Assembly: GCA_947579665.1 (NCBI GenBank)
Contig: OX388347.1
Span: forward strand, 41,548,943 to 41,612,942
Length of the DNA: 64,000 bases
Direction of reading: 5' to 3'
Source of the DNA: Sympetrum striolatum
Lineage: Eukaryota > Arthropoda > Insecta > Odonata > Libellulidae
This document shows, piece after piece, positions 11,345 to 22,160 of this stretch. The position numbers were made by a program, and so were the translations under genes. Under the pieces are notes generated by a model. The model was not told where the DNA came from, did not search any database, and was given only the letters and a program-made list of their open reading frames with translations. Position 1 is the stretch's first letter; the number at the start of each line of letters is the position of its first letter.

Positions 11345-11555
11345 GATAAGCCACTGTTGCCCTTTATCGGTGAAGTCCCCATAAGCTCTCATGAACTTGT
11401 TAGGGGGCACTTCACCGAGGCAACAGCAGCATCGAACACACACAACCATTCCCTGATCGGAAAAATCCCATTAGCCGGGATTCGAACCCGGGACTTTGGA
11501 GTTTGAAGTGATAGGTTAGATAGAATGCTATCCACTCCTCCACCAAGGCCGGCTA
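11345..11555 (-). mobile_element. tRNA-derived SINE, family B copy 1
   Basis: Minus strand: a tRNA-like head (about 11474-11553) with A-box-like GGAGGAGTGGATAGC and B box GGGTTCGAATCCCGG. A body follows with GATCAGGGAATGG, GTTGCC, AGAGCTTA and GACTTCACC. The body matches 37800-38001 on the plus strand block for block, which defines a family with at least two copies here. No coding capacity. The head-body architecture is standard for a SINE; the 3' boundary near 11345 is approximate. Confidence 0.75.
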
Positions 11556-11869
11556 ATAATGAATTTCTTCCTAAGAAGGACATTACGGTATTCAGCTGAA
11601 TCTGCATCCGTCTTCTCTGAGTTTCCAAACATATAAAGCGAATGCACTTAAAAGCATGATTTACTTAATGATACATAAGAAAGTGGATCGTGCAGGTAAT
11701 AACTAAGTTCAAATTCATTAACTCAAACATCGTTTATTCCAATATTTAACGCTTCTTACATAAGTCTATTATATGCTTGCTTCAATGCTTCCTATGTAAG
11801 TCTACTATATTTATTTTCAAAGCACCTTGTTATCAAAGGATTGTAAGAATAAGTTTCACAATTACTATT

Positions 11870-12265
11870 TTCCACGTATAAGAACGCAAACAGAAAATAG
11901 ACATAGCGAAATATTCACTCGTTAATACGGGAATCAGAAAGTGGAACGCCTTACCTGGAAAAGTTATCTTTCCAATGCCAAAAATGTAGAAAATTAAAAA
12001 AATAAGCTCAAATGTATTAGTACTTTTTAATATTTCATATTAGAATGCTATAATATAACGTCCTGTAGTATGATCTGTCATTAATGTTAAGGTAATTTTA
12101 TGTATTATATAATGTAATGTATTACCTGCGGGAGCTTTTCGGAGGGGTTTTCCTCCCGTCTTTGGGCGAATGCCAGGCAATCATTTGTAATATGGTATGC
12201 CCCCTCTAACGCAGCCACCTGGCCTAATGGCCAAATTACAGTGAAAATTGAAATTAAATTAAATT
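11870..12265 (+). mobile_element. 5'-truncated non-LTR retrotransposon (LINE) 3' end
   Basis: The first part translates to YSLVNTGIRKWNALPG, the tryptophan-containing motif (R-x-WN-x-LP) near the C-terminus of Jockey/CR1-type reverse transcriptases, then breaks into stops. The following untranslated region has GGAGGGGTTTTCCTCCCG and GCCACCTGGCCTAATGGCC and ends in an ATTAA-rich tail at about 12250-12265. A related untranslated region lies inverted at 18610-18790. Superfamily placement is from motif memory. Confidence 0.6.
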
Positions 12266-13268
12266 GAATATATATATTTTAAACAGAGTTTGATCTTCAT
12301 TTGTCGACTTTACCTTGTCATCATCGCTGAAATTTATCTTTATCAGTAAAAATTGTTCTCTTTCCGAGTATTAAGAATTTTAAACGATGCATTTTTCAGA
12401 ACAGGGCTTCTCACACTCCTCATATTTTTTTCTATGTAAGATTTCGCAGAATTGCTTCTAAAATTCTTTGACACCACTCGATTCAAAATAATGAGGAACT
12501 TTGAAGTTTGCTTTTCATGAAACTCTAAAGCCTCTTCGAATTCGTTGTAACGACTCTTTGCTCTCGTACAATTTTTCTTGCTGCGATGCTGTTCCGTTGA
12601 GCTAAAAGATCCTTTCAGAAACCCCTGCGCGCTAGTTCGCATATTTATGTAAGTTTCTCTCTCAGAACATCAGAACATTCTCAGAACAGAACAAAAGTTT
12701 GCAGCAGAAAGCATTTGAAACTTGCAGAATATTTTACCGAAGTCATCATAGTTTAAAATATTATTGCTATGGAAATTAACTTAATTATTGATTGACATCT
12801 CTGCATCTTATACATGAACAATAATTAACAATTATATCTAAAATGCTTAGATTCTGTAGAATCAATTTAAAGTATTTTACTTGGACGATATAAAAGAGGA
12901 ACCAATTTTCACTAAGGAATTAGTTTCATTTTATTAAAAAGACAATGAACATGGCCAGTAAAACAAAAGGAATCTATACACACAATATGACGCTTACACG
13001 TCGAAATTGCGCGTTTGTTTCCTTGAGTCTGTGAAAATTTCTATTAAGAAGTAGGAGCTAGGTTCCCTTGCGAAAATTGGTTTCTTTTTTTCTTCCAACT
13101 TACATGGAATACCCCAAACTTACTCGCTAATCGGTTGAGTTTATCACAATATTTTCATTTGAAACCTATCGTTTATTGCAGGATACCTTTTGATTTTGAC
13201 CAAATGAGGTAAATGAATGGCATACTTGCGGCATTTTATAGCTTAATACGGAGAAATATACGATTAAG
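12266..13268. other. AT-rich stretch, nothing recognised
   Basis: A 99-codon minus-strand frame (12343-12642) is lysine- and serine-rich with no recognisable motif. I do not call it a gene. Confidence 0.45.
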
Positions 13269-13641
13269 TTAGATATAGATTGGAAATAACCGATAATGCT
13301 TATCTTCTTTTAATTTAAATCCAAATGTAATACTTGTTTTGCCAAGAGCATGTTCACCGTATGCTTCGACAAGCATCCTATGCGATTCTGCAGCAGGTTT
13401 CTTCAAATGATAGCAGAAAACCAATGCTGTCCGCAAATCATAGTTCGTAGGCAAAAACTCGACATGTTTGAGGTTATTGAAAAATATACTGGTGTATAAA
13501 ACTTAGGTTCTTAGTTCGTGTTGACGAACTTTGTCAGTTTTTAGAGGGAGAAGATAGCGCTGCAGAAGCGCTCTTACGGTCTTTAAACTGATAGCGAGCA
13601 CCATCTATAGAGAAATTCCGGTTTCATACTTTTACACCTGG
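13269..13641 (-). pseudogene. Mariner transposase 5' fragment with upstream terminus
   Basis: On the minus strand the frame 13454-13269 contains LVFCYHLKKPAAESHRML followed by VEAYGEHALGKT. This is the first helix-turn-helix of mariner (DD34D) transposases, where the paired-like DNA-binding domain starts. A start ATG lies just upstream at about 13463-13465 (MSSF), but one base appears lost before the block, so start and domain are in different frames. After GKT the similarity fades and the DDD catalytic domain is not recognisable. Upstream on the same strand, CCAGGTGTAAAAGTATGAAA (13622-13641) resembles a mariner terminal inverted repeat and would be the outer end. I could not find the partner end. 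This is a dead 5' fragment. Confidence 0.75.
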
Positions 13642-14445
13642 CATTTGTTGCAATCGATTATTAATGTTTCACTCTTACTATTTAGGCTCTCCGTAGGATC
13701 TTGGAGTATTTTCAAATCCTTTTAGCACATGATCATTAAAAAAAGATCCGCGTTAAATTATGCGTAAGGGTGTTACCTTTAGTGATTCCACTTTTTTACC
13801 CTTTACTAATTTTTCATCATCTCTGCGCTTCAGTGAAATCATTTCGTTGATTCTCTCCTACACCCTTTTCTTTCCATGATCTCATCCGTGCGAGAACTTC
13901 TAATACCTCCCTTATTTTCTTCTCTTTAAACTAGTAACAACTTCACAAACTCGTTTTCTATCTTCTTTAATTCTTTTAATGTAGGTAGAAGCTTATTAAC
14001 TTTGGAGCTGAGGCCTGTCTTTGCAAAGGGTTTCTCTCGAACCGAAAGTTTTTGTAATAAAAGCCTAGAAATTCAGGGGAGATAATGGTTCAAGTTTTTT
14101 GAGCCCTCATTCTCTAAATTCCGAACTTTGTTCATTTTTAAGTCAACCAGTAATTTAAAAGTATAGGAGAGAATTCATTTCTTAAATATTGCAGTGTATT
14201 AAAATATTTAGCTCAATCATTTAATAATTCTTGTAACTTGATGTATTTATTTATTATACTCTACCACAGTGGTTAAACGCTAGGTCAAATGGCGATGCCA
14301 ACTTAAACTAAAACCAACACAAACAATGTTACAAAGATCTACATGTAATAATACAGAATATCACTTTACCACACATTCTGTTTACTATATTTGTTTACTA
14401 CATTTTTTTACAAACAACGCCCATTCACTATTCAAACAGTTACAA
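13642..14445. other. AT-rich spacer
   Basis: No gene or repeat supported. Confidence 0.45.
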
Positions 14446-14457
14446 TTCACAAAACAA

Positions 14458-14587
14458 GTAGTAGTAGTATTGACAAAAGTGCTTCGATAGCTTAGGTCAT
14501 TTCGGACATTGGCTCCCACCGGGATTCGAACCCGGGACCGCTTTCACCAAAGGCAAACGCGCTGTCCACATGACTATCCGGAAGCCT
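14458..14587 (-). mobile_element. tRNA-derived SINE, family A copy 1
   Basis: Minus strand: tRNA-like head with B box GGGTTCGAATCCCGG and 3' arm GTGGGAGCC, then a short body (CGAAATGACCTAAGC, TCGAAGCACTTTTG) and a (CTA)n tail read as (GTA)n on the plus strand. Flanking direct repeats TTCACAAAACAA (14446-14457) and TTCTCAAAACAA (14588-14599) differ at one base and form a 12 bp target duplication. Other copies are at 40648-40771 and 56538-56664. It has a full SINE structure, so it is not a tRNA gene. Confidence 0.85.
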
Positions 14588-14599
14588 TTCTCAAAACAA

Positions 14600-15149
14600 T
14601 CTAGAGCTACTACAATCACAAAGTGACTTTATAAACTAATTCCAAAATTTCACTAGGATTCCTGCATTCACAATACAGAACTTTAGTACTTTACGACAAA
14701 AGCACTGCTCACTAACAAAAATAGCTTAGAACATCATATCACACAGTAGATATTTATCCAATTTATAAGTGAACTACAAATTACCACGAATCATCAATTT
14801 CACTTGTCAATATTTCTTATCATGTAAGATTTTCAAGGTTCCTGATGTTAAACTCATTCAACTACTCTCCTTTAGTTTCTTTATGAAATATCTAGGCGTG
14901 AGCATAACGTCCGTTCGGAATCGACTTGACACAGAAAGAGCAGTTGTGGAGGAAGAGATAGGCGATGAAATATATTGCGGGAGATATAAATTCACTCCCA
15001 TTATAATTATTGAAATGTTGTAAATGTTTTAAGCCAATAAAATACTATTACTGTATTACGTCACTGATTTTTTGTCCTCGACAATTTAAAATCTCCGCTG
15101 TTGCATATTAGGCATCTAAAGGAGCAAGTAAATACACAGAGGTGCCGCA
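14600..15149. other. AT-rich spacer
   Basis: An 84-codon frame (14769-15023) shows no recognisable features. Nothing else seen. Confidence 0.45.
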
Positions 15150-15640
15150 TTAACGATATAGCCTCATACTATGATTCGACATGACGTAACGTCCTCCAAA
15201 ATGGAATTTCATCTCTGTGCCTCGACAGTCTAAATTTTTATAGCCTCTGTTCTTGCGAGAAACGAGTCTAAATGGGTGAGAAATTTGGTCTCCTCCGCTT
15301 CCAGCTAAATTCATCCCTTTTGGAAAGCCTTGTAAAAAGAGGGACGAAGAAAGAAGAGGCTTGGGTGTAATAGACAGTTTTATTTTGTCCTCTGGCGGAA
15401 GCGGTGGGCGGGAAGGGACGGAGGGAGCGGAATACCAAGAAGAAGTGGATCTGAGAGCATAAGAAAGCCTTTTTTTGGATGGAACTCCGTCATCTGAGCC
15501 ATTAGAGAGAGAAAATAAAGAGGGGGAGGAGGGAGAGAGAGGCAGTATAATAAAACCGAAGGAATCGGCGGAATGCAAAGCACGTGAAAACTTTTAGCAG
15601 GGAAAGTTTCCGGGGGAGAAAGTGATGGGCAGAAATTAGG
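15150..15640. other. Purine-rich GC-richer island
   Basis: Plus strand dominated by G and A (GGGAAGGGACGGAGGGAGCG at about 15411-15430). The minus-strand frame 15578-15150 (142 codons) is long because of this bias: it reads as Ser/Pro/Leu-rich low complexity, with no domain. I regard it as a compositional artefact. Confidence 0.45.
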
Positions 15641-18107
15641 ATGGAATTAGGTGGAGGTGAGAGTATTTAACTGTCACTGTTTATATTGGAATTGGTGGGA
15701 TTCTTCTTAGGATATGTGACACAAGCACAGGGTGATATCCAGCTTTAGTAAGATGGTTTGTATCTATATATTGTATTCGCATACCAAATGTTACGGTATA
15801 TTATATTTATTTATTCATTCATTACGGGTTGATCCTAGTTACAAGTATTGCACATTGCTAAAAGAATTACACATTGTTAAAAGTATTAATAATATTCATA
15901 GAATTAATTAACATAAAATAAAATATTTATTTAATTCTTATGAAAATATATATAGTAAACCTACACATTTTATATACATATGATAAATGTACATATAATA
16001 AATACTATATTTTCTGTACGTGTACCCTTAGATATATTAAGAATATTCATATGAAAAATATACGTAATCATATAGCATAATAAATATATAAAATTTATTA
16101 TATAGACAAAATTAATTCGAAATATGTGAGTAATAACACAAAGAAATATAATAAGAATATAGAGAAATATAAAAAGAAGTTTAGTGTTTATATCTGTTAA
16201 AGTTAGCAAATTATGTTCCTGTAACCTTATTTTTCAACCTCTAAAGGTTATCTTGTCTTTAAGAAAGGTGTCTTAAAGAATTTAAAAACCTTTCCAAACA
16301 GTGGATGTGATTGGTTTGTGCTCATGCTGTCACCGGTTCTGAAAAGAACTACAATTCCCGTATTAATGACCTTCTAAGAAATACAAAACGTAAATTTTAA
16401 TAGCCGTGCTATTATCTTCAGGGGCAGAGGAAAAAGCGGGAACTGTGGGGTATGGGGTATTTATGGCGTAAGAAATGTGTCAGGAAGAAAATATGTGCCC
16501 TCTTTTTTATGGAACGTAATGCACGCCTTATTTATAGTACATCTCACAAAAACCTACTATGAAATCTTTTAAAGATGCAGCAAGTGTACATTGTTTTATG
16601 TTTCAATGATTCATACATTGATGTGACGGTTTAGTTATTTTGTCTCAAATAGTTAATTATTTTACGGTAGTAACCTAAGTGGATGAAACATCGCCATGAA
16701 AATTACAAATGCTGCTTGTGATTAAATTATGTAGAGAGCTTACAACCGTAAGTTATAGAGACTTTTTAGACCTAGGAATTATATGTGATTAAAGATTGGG
16801 TCAAATAAGAGCATTCCCATCCAATAAATACTTGCGAAACGTTGGAACACCAAAAATTACCAATTTATATATTTTAAAAATACTAATGTTAATATATAAA
16901 TCCTAATAATAACTGTAATCTTGAACATATCAGAATATCATGTAATTACTTCGGAGAACTTCAAAAAACACCGCATTTTTTGCTCTTCTATTACCATTCT
17001 TATGAGTAATTATTTTCCATTGTGCTTCACTTGATGATAAAGTCAAATAGGCTGAAACTGATTATGCATGTTTTTAGTGATTCTTTTAGGCACTCTTGAA
17101 GAACTACTGCGTTTCCATCTAGTTGTCATCTGGGAATTCCTTTGCATTAATGATATGTTGTTTAAGGTTTCGAATCGTATGCCATGAACCTACAACCCCT
17201 AATTTAATTTAATTTAATAATTTTTCTCGAATTTATAGACTCTCATACTAATAAACTCACATATTTACGACAGGAGAATCATGAGAAATTAATTAATTGA
17301 AAGGGAAAGCCCTTGGTATTATATACCGCCGAGAAAAATCAGCTTTTTCCAAACGCCACGAGAGCTAACTTCGTTCCACTTGAATTCAGTTATAATTGAT
17401 GTGCTTTTCCCGATTGCTTAAAATTAGGTTGCGAATGTACTGTAATTAAAGGGACTTTACTAATCCCTGAGGTTTCGAGCTGTTGCTAAAGTATAATTCT
17501 ATTTGATCCCATCACCGTACGAAAAGTTACTGGAATCGATTCAAACTTAAATTTCATATTTATATAACGTATTGGTATATATACTTTGCACATGTGTTGT
17601 TAGTATCAAGTAGTAGGTAAATTTATCATTGCTGGCATATATTGTAACACTGACACATATTCTCATCATAAATATATTTATGGTAATATTTTTGTCGAAC
17701 ATAATTTGAAATGTAACAAACGATCAATCTCGGGGCGAGTTAACAAATTGTTAAGTCAAACATATTGTGCATACAAAAATCCAACATATTTACATATTGT
17801 ATTATAAACTACATAATCATAAGTATATTCACAATTTATTTATCATCTAACAGTCTATTATTGACAAAAATATGCATACTCTTTTCTTTCATGTATTAAT
17901 GCATCGCAGCATTTCATACAACCTTTAACAAGCATCCATTATTTTTTATATGACCCCAGCAGATAACAAAGATAAATTGTCATTTCCGAATTCTATGAAA
18001 CGTCAAGACCTAACTCAAAGGGTGATAATAATATTCATTCAGTTTCTAAAGCGGTAATGAACAGCGACTGCAAAAAAATTCACTAGCCGTAAAATATTCC
18101 CAGAGAA
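15641..18107. other. Very AT-rich stretch with minor repeat traces
   Basis: No gene. About 15805-15835 resembles an inverted LINE tail (TATTTATTTATTCATTCATT, then ACGGGTTG). TTAATAGCCGTGCTATTAT at about 16398-16416 recurs near 58303 (TTCAATAGCTGTGCTATTAT) and marks a small dispersed repeat. Confidence 0.4.
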
Positions 18108-18308
18108 TTGATTCCGAGAGTTGGCATCCCTGCTCAGGGACCTATGAACCCCGCAGTTTTGGGACTACGTTTAATGACGGTGGGTTTTTTAAAAGAGGAA
18201 TATTTAAATGGCGCCTCGAGAGGAGAGAGCGAAAAAAATTCACTGAGAAGAAGAAAAAGGAAGGAAGGATTTAAAAGAATGGTGAGAGGAGAGAGGATCG
18301 GAGGTGGC
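18108..18308. other. Purine-rich GC-richer island, left part
   Basis: Plus strand rich in GA/AG runs. Frames on both strands are open because of composition. Continuous with the duplicated block that starts at 18309. Confidence 0.4.
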
Positions 18309-18459
18309 AAATGGAGAAGTCTTTGGAAGGTTTGAAGCAGCAATGGAGAAGGGATCTCGGAGCAAACGAAGTTCTAGGAATCTAAATGGATGGGGCAAAG
18401 GGGTATATGGAAGGGAATGGGAGAAGTTGAAAAAGAAGAATGAGACCCTGAGCGACGGA
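18309..18459. repeat. 150 bp direct duplication, copy 1
   Basis: Same orientation and order as 19098-19250. Shared blocks include GGAAGGTTTGAAGC, GATCTCGGAGCAAACGAAGT, GGGGTATATGG and GAGACCCTGAGCGACGG (the second copy reads GAAACCCTGAGGGACGG). The second copy has a short extra stretch (CCTCACCACGGG). Together the copies bracket 638 bp of unrelated AT-rich DNA. Confidence 0.8.
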
Positions 18460-18609
18460 ATATAATTACATGGGAATAATCTATTATAAAAAAATTTGTA
18501 ATGAAATGAATTTTGTAAACATAGTTTTTTATTTTGGAATAAAAAGCGTTACTGTTTATACGTTCATTGTTTCTGTCTCCATGCATGCCAATTTGAATTT
18601 CTTTATTAT

Positions 18610-18790
18610 TTTATATTTATTTATTCTCAAGGACTACAAATAGGCACCAGGTAAGGTAGTAGTCATTCCTGTGGAGGGAGGTTAAAATAAAATAGCCTGG
18701 TATTCACCTTAGCCGGGAGAAAGTCCCCTCAAAACCTCCCGATGGCAGTTTGTCTTTCATATAATTAAAAACAATGAAATAAAAAAATTA
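18610..18790 (-). mobile_element. LINE 3' untranslated fragment
   Basis: Read on the minus strand it has GGGAGGTTTTGAGGGGACTT, CTCCCGGCTAAGGTGAATAC and CAGGCTATTTT, then an AATAAATAAATA tail at its end (about 18610-18625). The block order matches the untranslated region at about 12130-12265, so both come from related LINE families. Confidence 0.5.
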
Positions 18791-18867
18791 GTATAACATT
18801 TGTAGCAATATTTTTAGTGAAAAACACCCTTTAGAGAAAGGGGGGTGGCATAATTGTCGGCGCATTA

Positions 18868-18920
18868 TTCGAAGTATTTTCAAAGTATTTTCGGAGTATT
18901 TTCGAAGTGTTTTCGAAGTG
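18868..18920. repeat. 11 bp tandem repeat, nearly five units
   Basis: Units TTCGAAGTATT, TTCAAAGTATT, TTCGGAGTATT, TTCGAAGTGTT and a partial TTCGAAGTG run head to tail with one or two changes each. A local minisatellite; no function suggested. Confidence 0.85.
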
Positions 18921-19097
18921 GAAAAAATAGGGTGTATCTCACCAAAAAATCTGCTACAAACTTCAAAATTTACAATATTTCAAAATCTACAACAGATAAA
19001 ATTAAAAAAATTACATTAATGTTAAATAATCACAATAAAGTCATGAAAACGCTTTTAATTCACTAATAAAATGGCGGAATCGATGTATGTGTAAGAA

Positions 19098-19250
19098 AAA
19101 TGGAAAAGTCTTTTGGAAGGTTTGAAGCTGCAATGGAGACGAGATCTCGGAGCAAACGAAGTTCTAGGAATTTAGATCCTCACCACGGGATAGGGCAAAG
19201 GGGTATATGGAAGGAGGGATGAAGTTAAAAAAGGAAACCCTGAGGGACGG
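19098..19250. repeat. 150 bp direct duplication, copy 2
   Basis: Partner of 18309-18459. Downstream it continues into purine-rich, GC-richer DNA (19251-19885) resembling the DNA upstream of copy 1. This suggests that one island was split. Confidence 0.8.
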
Positions 19251-19885
19251 GGGGGACCCGGAAGAAAAGTTTCCCCCTACGTGAGGAGGAGGAGACCAAG
19301 GGAAAGGAGAAAGAAATAAGGAAAGAGGGAAAGAGGAAAGAAAAATCGTGGATGGAATGAAAAGAGAGAGGGGGAAGATTGTTAAAGTGGCGAAGGCGTT
19401 CGTGTGAGAGAATATATCGAGGCCCCTTTTTTCGGAAGGGATTAAGAGTGTCCGAATAGCGATTTAAGAATCTTCAATTCTGCGGAGAAAGGCGCCGGAA
19501 CTTTCCCTTCGCTTTATGGAGGGAATCGGGTTTATTCCTTTAATTGAGCCGTATAATAAAGAGAGGGAAAGATGGAATTTTTTCGGGTTTTTTTATCCCG
19601 TTGCCTCTTCTTTTTATTCAATTGAGAATCGATTACGGAAGACATTTGGATGCTAATGAATGTTCCGTTTCCGAGGGATGGCTTTGTTTTTTGGCCGGGG
19701 CGTTTGGCCTCCGCTTGCTTTGAATGGCGTCGGAGATGAGATGGAGGTTTTGAAAAACTTGCTGCGGAAATTTTTGTTTCGCAAATTGTTTTCTGATGCG
19801 GAACCCATGAGAGGAATCTCTCACGTGCTTATTGTAGGTAATCTCTGCCTTCGTGAGTTTTTTCCAGTTTCTTTGTCACAATAGA
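19251..19885. other. GC-richer island, right part
   Basis: Begins purine-rich (GGAGGAGGAGACCAAGGG at about 19283) and becomes mixed. Opposite-strand frames 19660-19884 and 19824-19633 overlap and have no recognisable domain. No gene called. Confidence 0.4.
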
Positions 19886-20009
19886 GGTTTTCGTATATGA
19901 TATATTTTACTTATTGTACTAACTAGGCTTATTGTTAAGATGTGTGCTGCCCACGAGAAGATTTTGGAGGGGTTTCCTCCCAGCTTTATATAATCTTTAA
20001 AATATTCTG

Positions 20010-20442
20010 TTTCTTGTGAAACTACACGCTCCGGCCCTGACTATCTTTTATGTCCAATCCCTCGGACTAACACTTTCTTAAAATCCTTCTTAATACTGCA
20101 TCTAATTTCCAGGACAACCTGCCTGAACATATTAAAAATTCAACGTCTGCACAATCTTTAAAAGAAAAATTGTTTGATTACCTTATTGTTACCACGGAAT
20201 GACTCTAAAACAATAATACTGGCTTATTTCCTTTTCTTTTTTCTTACTTGTATCATTTTTAGTAAGCAGTCTAATTTTAGTAAGCAGTCTATATTTTGTA
20301 TATGTATATATTTTATTTATGTTTTTACCTTATGTATATAATTTGTATTATTATCTTATGCGAGCAGATGATATTTGTAAATTTTTTCTGCTATTATGGG
20401 AATTTCCCAGAGCACAATATAGTTATTATTATTATTATCTTT
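20010..20442 (+). mobile_element. 5'-truncated LINE 3' end (family L-A), copy 1
   Basis: Broken frames read YSVSCETTRSGPDYLLCPIP, then after a frameshift HIKNSTSAQSLKEKLFDY and IVTTE-stop. These match almost residue for residue the end of the copy at 49252-49953. An untranslated region of ~220 bp follows, with GAGCAGATGATATTTGTA and CCCAGAGCACAATA, and an (ATT)n tail at about 20422-20442. This is the extreme C-terminus of a Jockey/CR1-type reverse transcriptase polyprotein. Confidence 0.75.
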
Positions 20443-20545
20443 GGGCAAATTGTATTGAAAGATTTTATTGTTATCTTACTACATTTCCCTTGACCATTTC
20501 CACCTGGGAAGCATACCAAATTGCAGTGATTAAATAAATAAATAA
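20443..20545 (+). repeat. Second retroelement 3' tail
   Basis: Directly after the (ATT)n tail of the previous element lies a different 3' end, with CACCTGGGAAGCATACCAAA and an (AAAT)n tail at about 20530-20547. Possibly a nested or adjacent insertion of another LINE family. Confidence 0.4.
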
Positions 20546-20547
20546 AT

Positions 20548-21860
20548 TATTACGGGTTGAATTTCAAATTTAGACTATCTCATATATCTAGCTTACGCTA
20601 GGTATATATACAATCATTTTAATGCTATAAAACGTAATCGGATGAAGTTATAGCCAAAAGGTGAATTTAAAAATGATCAAAAAGGATATAGATTATTGGG
20701 TGAGATAATGTATTCATAATTATTTCTATCGGCATCTTAATATATTAAAATGATATCCTTTGTTGAAAATCGATTTTTGTATTGAGTGTTACGTAATGTT
20801 GCTTATCAAGTTAACGTTTATTTTATTTTAGGTTGATTTGCAATCCACTATTGAAATATATTTCTCTTTATTAACAACGGGTATGGAAATTTACTATTTG
20901 TCATAGGTGAAAATCATCGGCTAAGGTTTTTGAAGTCTGTTATAACTATTTACCTAGGGACGCTATCATAAAAACAAAAATTCAACGCACATTAAACATA
21001 ATTATTGATTAATCATTAATCTATGACACTATTAAAGGTGAAAATGGGATATTTATATGTTGTAAGGTTTTCTTTTGTTTAATGTGAAAAATAATATTAA
21101 ATACTGTAAATGGGAAACTTCCATTCAGGCTATCCGTTAAATATTTTTCCCTATGGTATTTTTGAGAAATCTAAACTGAATTGAGAAGTTGAAACTTTAA
21201 AATAATAAATATATCGTTGATGTTCATTTGATTCATACTAATCATCAGTACTAATACTATAGTTTAAGTAACTGTTATATTCTATTTTATACCAGAAAGT
21301 AAAAAATGCCTTAATCATCGAATTTTGAGTTTAAACGGTATAATTGTGTTATATATACATATTTAATGTAAAATTACTTACTCGTATAGCCTGTTGTCGT
21401 ATTAACAGATATCGTCTTATCCAGTAATGAGAATAAAAATGGTTATTCATACAAATACTCCCATAGCAATTAGTCTTACTGATTTTGAATTCATCCCCTC
21501 TAACCGTGCTCAAGATAATTTTAATTCGGTGGCATGAATTGGACTCTCGGAATGACAGCCTCGACGCGTTAATGACTTCATCTCGACCATACATATTAAT
21601 GAACATTTAATCATGGCGGCCGTTCTTTACTACCGAAGAGGAAAGCCTAATCCATATAGACTAGTCTTGGATTCTCGACGAACACGGGAATAATATCTTG
21701 GTCGTGACTTAATTCATTATCCACAGCAGCGATACTCCCAGTGGGACTACGGCATCCCGGGAAAGTTCCACGAGGGAAATATTTAATTCCACATTTAACG
21801 AGGGAATGAAAGTCGCCTTTTTTCGTCATGTGAAACATTTATCAGGTGCAGTGATAGGCA
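20548..21860. other. AT-rich stretch, nothing recognised
   Basis: Small frames on the minus strand (21349-21606 and 21647-21838) match no family I know. Composition becomes less AT-rich after about 21600. Confidence 0.45.
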
Positions 21861-21904
21861 ATGAGTGAGTCAGTTTAAATGAGCGACTCGACAAACTGAG
21901 CTGC

Positions 21905-21965
21905 GAGGGGAGGGAGTCGTATTAGGTGAGTCTCTACTCCTTCCCCTTACCGACTCCCTCCCCTC
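21905..21965. repeat. Perfect 15 bp inverted repeat (hairpin)
   Basis: GAGGGGAGGGAGTCG (21905-21919) is perfectly inverted at 21951-21965, with a 31 bp loop. The hairpin sits at the edge of a CT-rich tract (to about 22140) where GACTC, CTCAC and CTCAT motifs recur irregularly. Origin unknown. Confidence 0.75.
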
Positions 21966-22160
21966 ACGCCTCTCTGGGTGCACAAGACTCATTTCCGCTC
22001 TCATCTCATTCGCACGCAACTCTTTTTCCACTCACAGCTCATTTTTCGTTCGCGACTCTTTCTCCGCTCACAGAAGAGCTCTTCGCTCACAATTCCTTCT
22101 TTGTATATGACTATTCATCTACTCTCCCTCCTTCTCTTTTATTTATGTTCATTCCCACAC
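21966..22160. repeat. CT-rich low-complexity tract
   Basis: Irregular repeats of CTCAC, CTCATTTTTC and GACTCTTTCTCCGCTCAC. The open frames on the plus strand here (21926-22193) come from this composition and are Ser/Pro/Phe-rich without a domain. Confidence 0.6.

Larger units (their letters stand above)
18460..19097. other. Insertion between the two 150 bp copies
   Basis: AT-rich DNA unlike the purine-rich flanks. It contains the inverted LINE 3' fragment at 18610-18790, the 11 bp tandem repeat at 18868-18920, and a block near 19067-19090 that recurs at about 10310. No coding capacity recognised. Confidence 0.6.

Noticed and set aside
13020..13090. Diverged mariner C-terminal sequence on the minus strand
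   Set aside because: A short LAPT-like reading is possible, but stops follow at once and the match is too short to support.
15150..15583. A 142-codon minus-strand open frame as a gene
   Set aside because: It is open because the plus strand is purine-rich; the product is Ser/Pro/Leu low complexity with a second overlapping frame, and no domain is visible.
17030..17075. A hammerhead-like motif (TTGATGATAAAGTC...GCTGAAACTG)
   Set aside because: Only partial resemblance: no closed stem II in the right place and no second arm.
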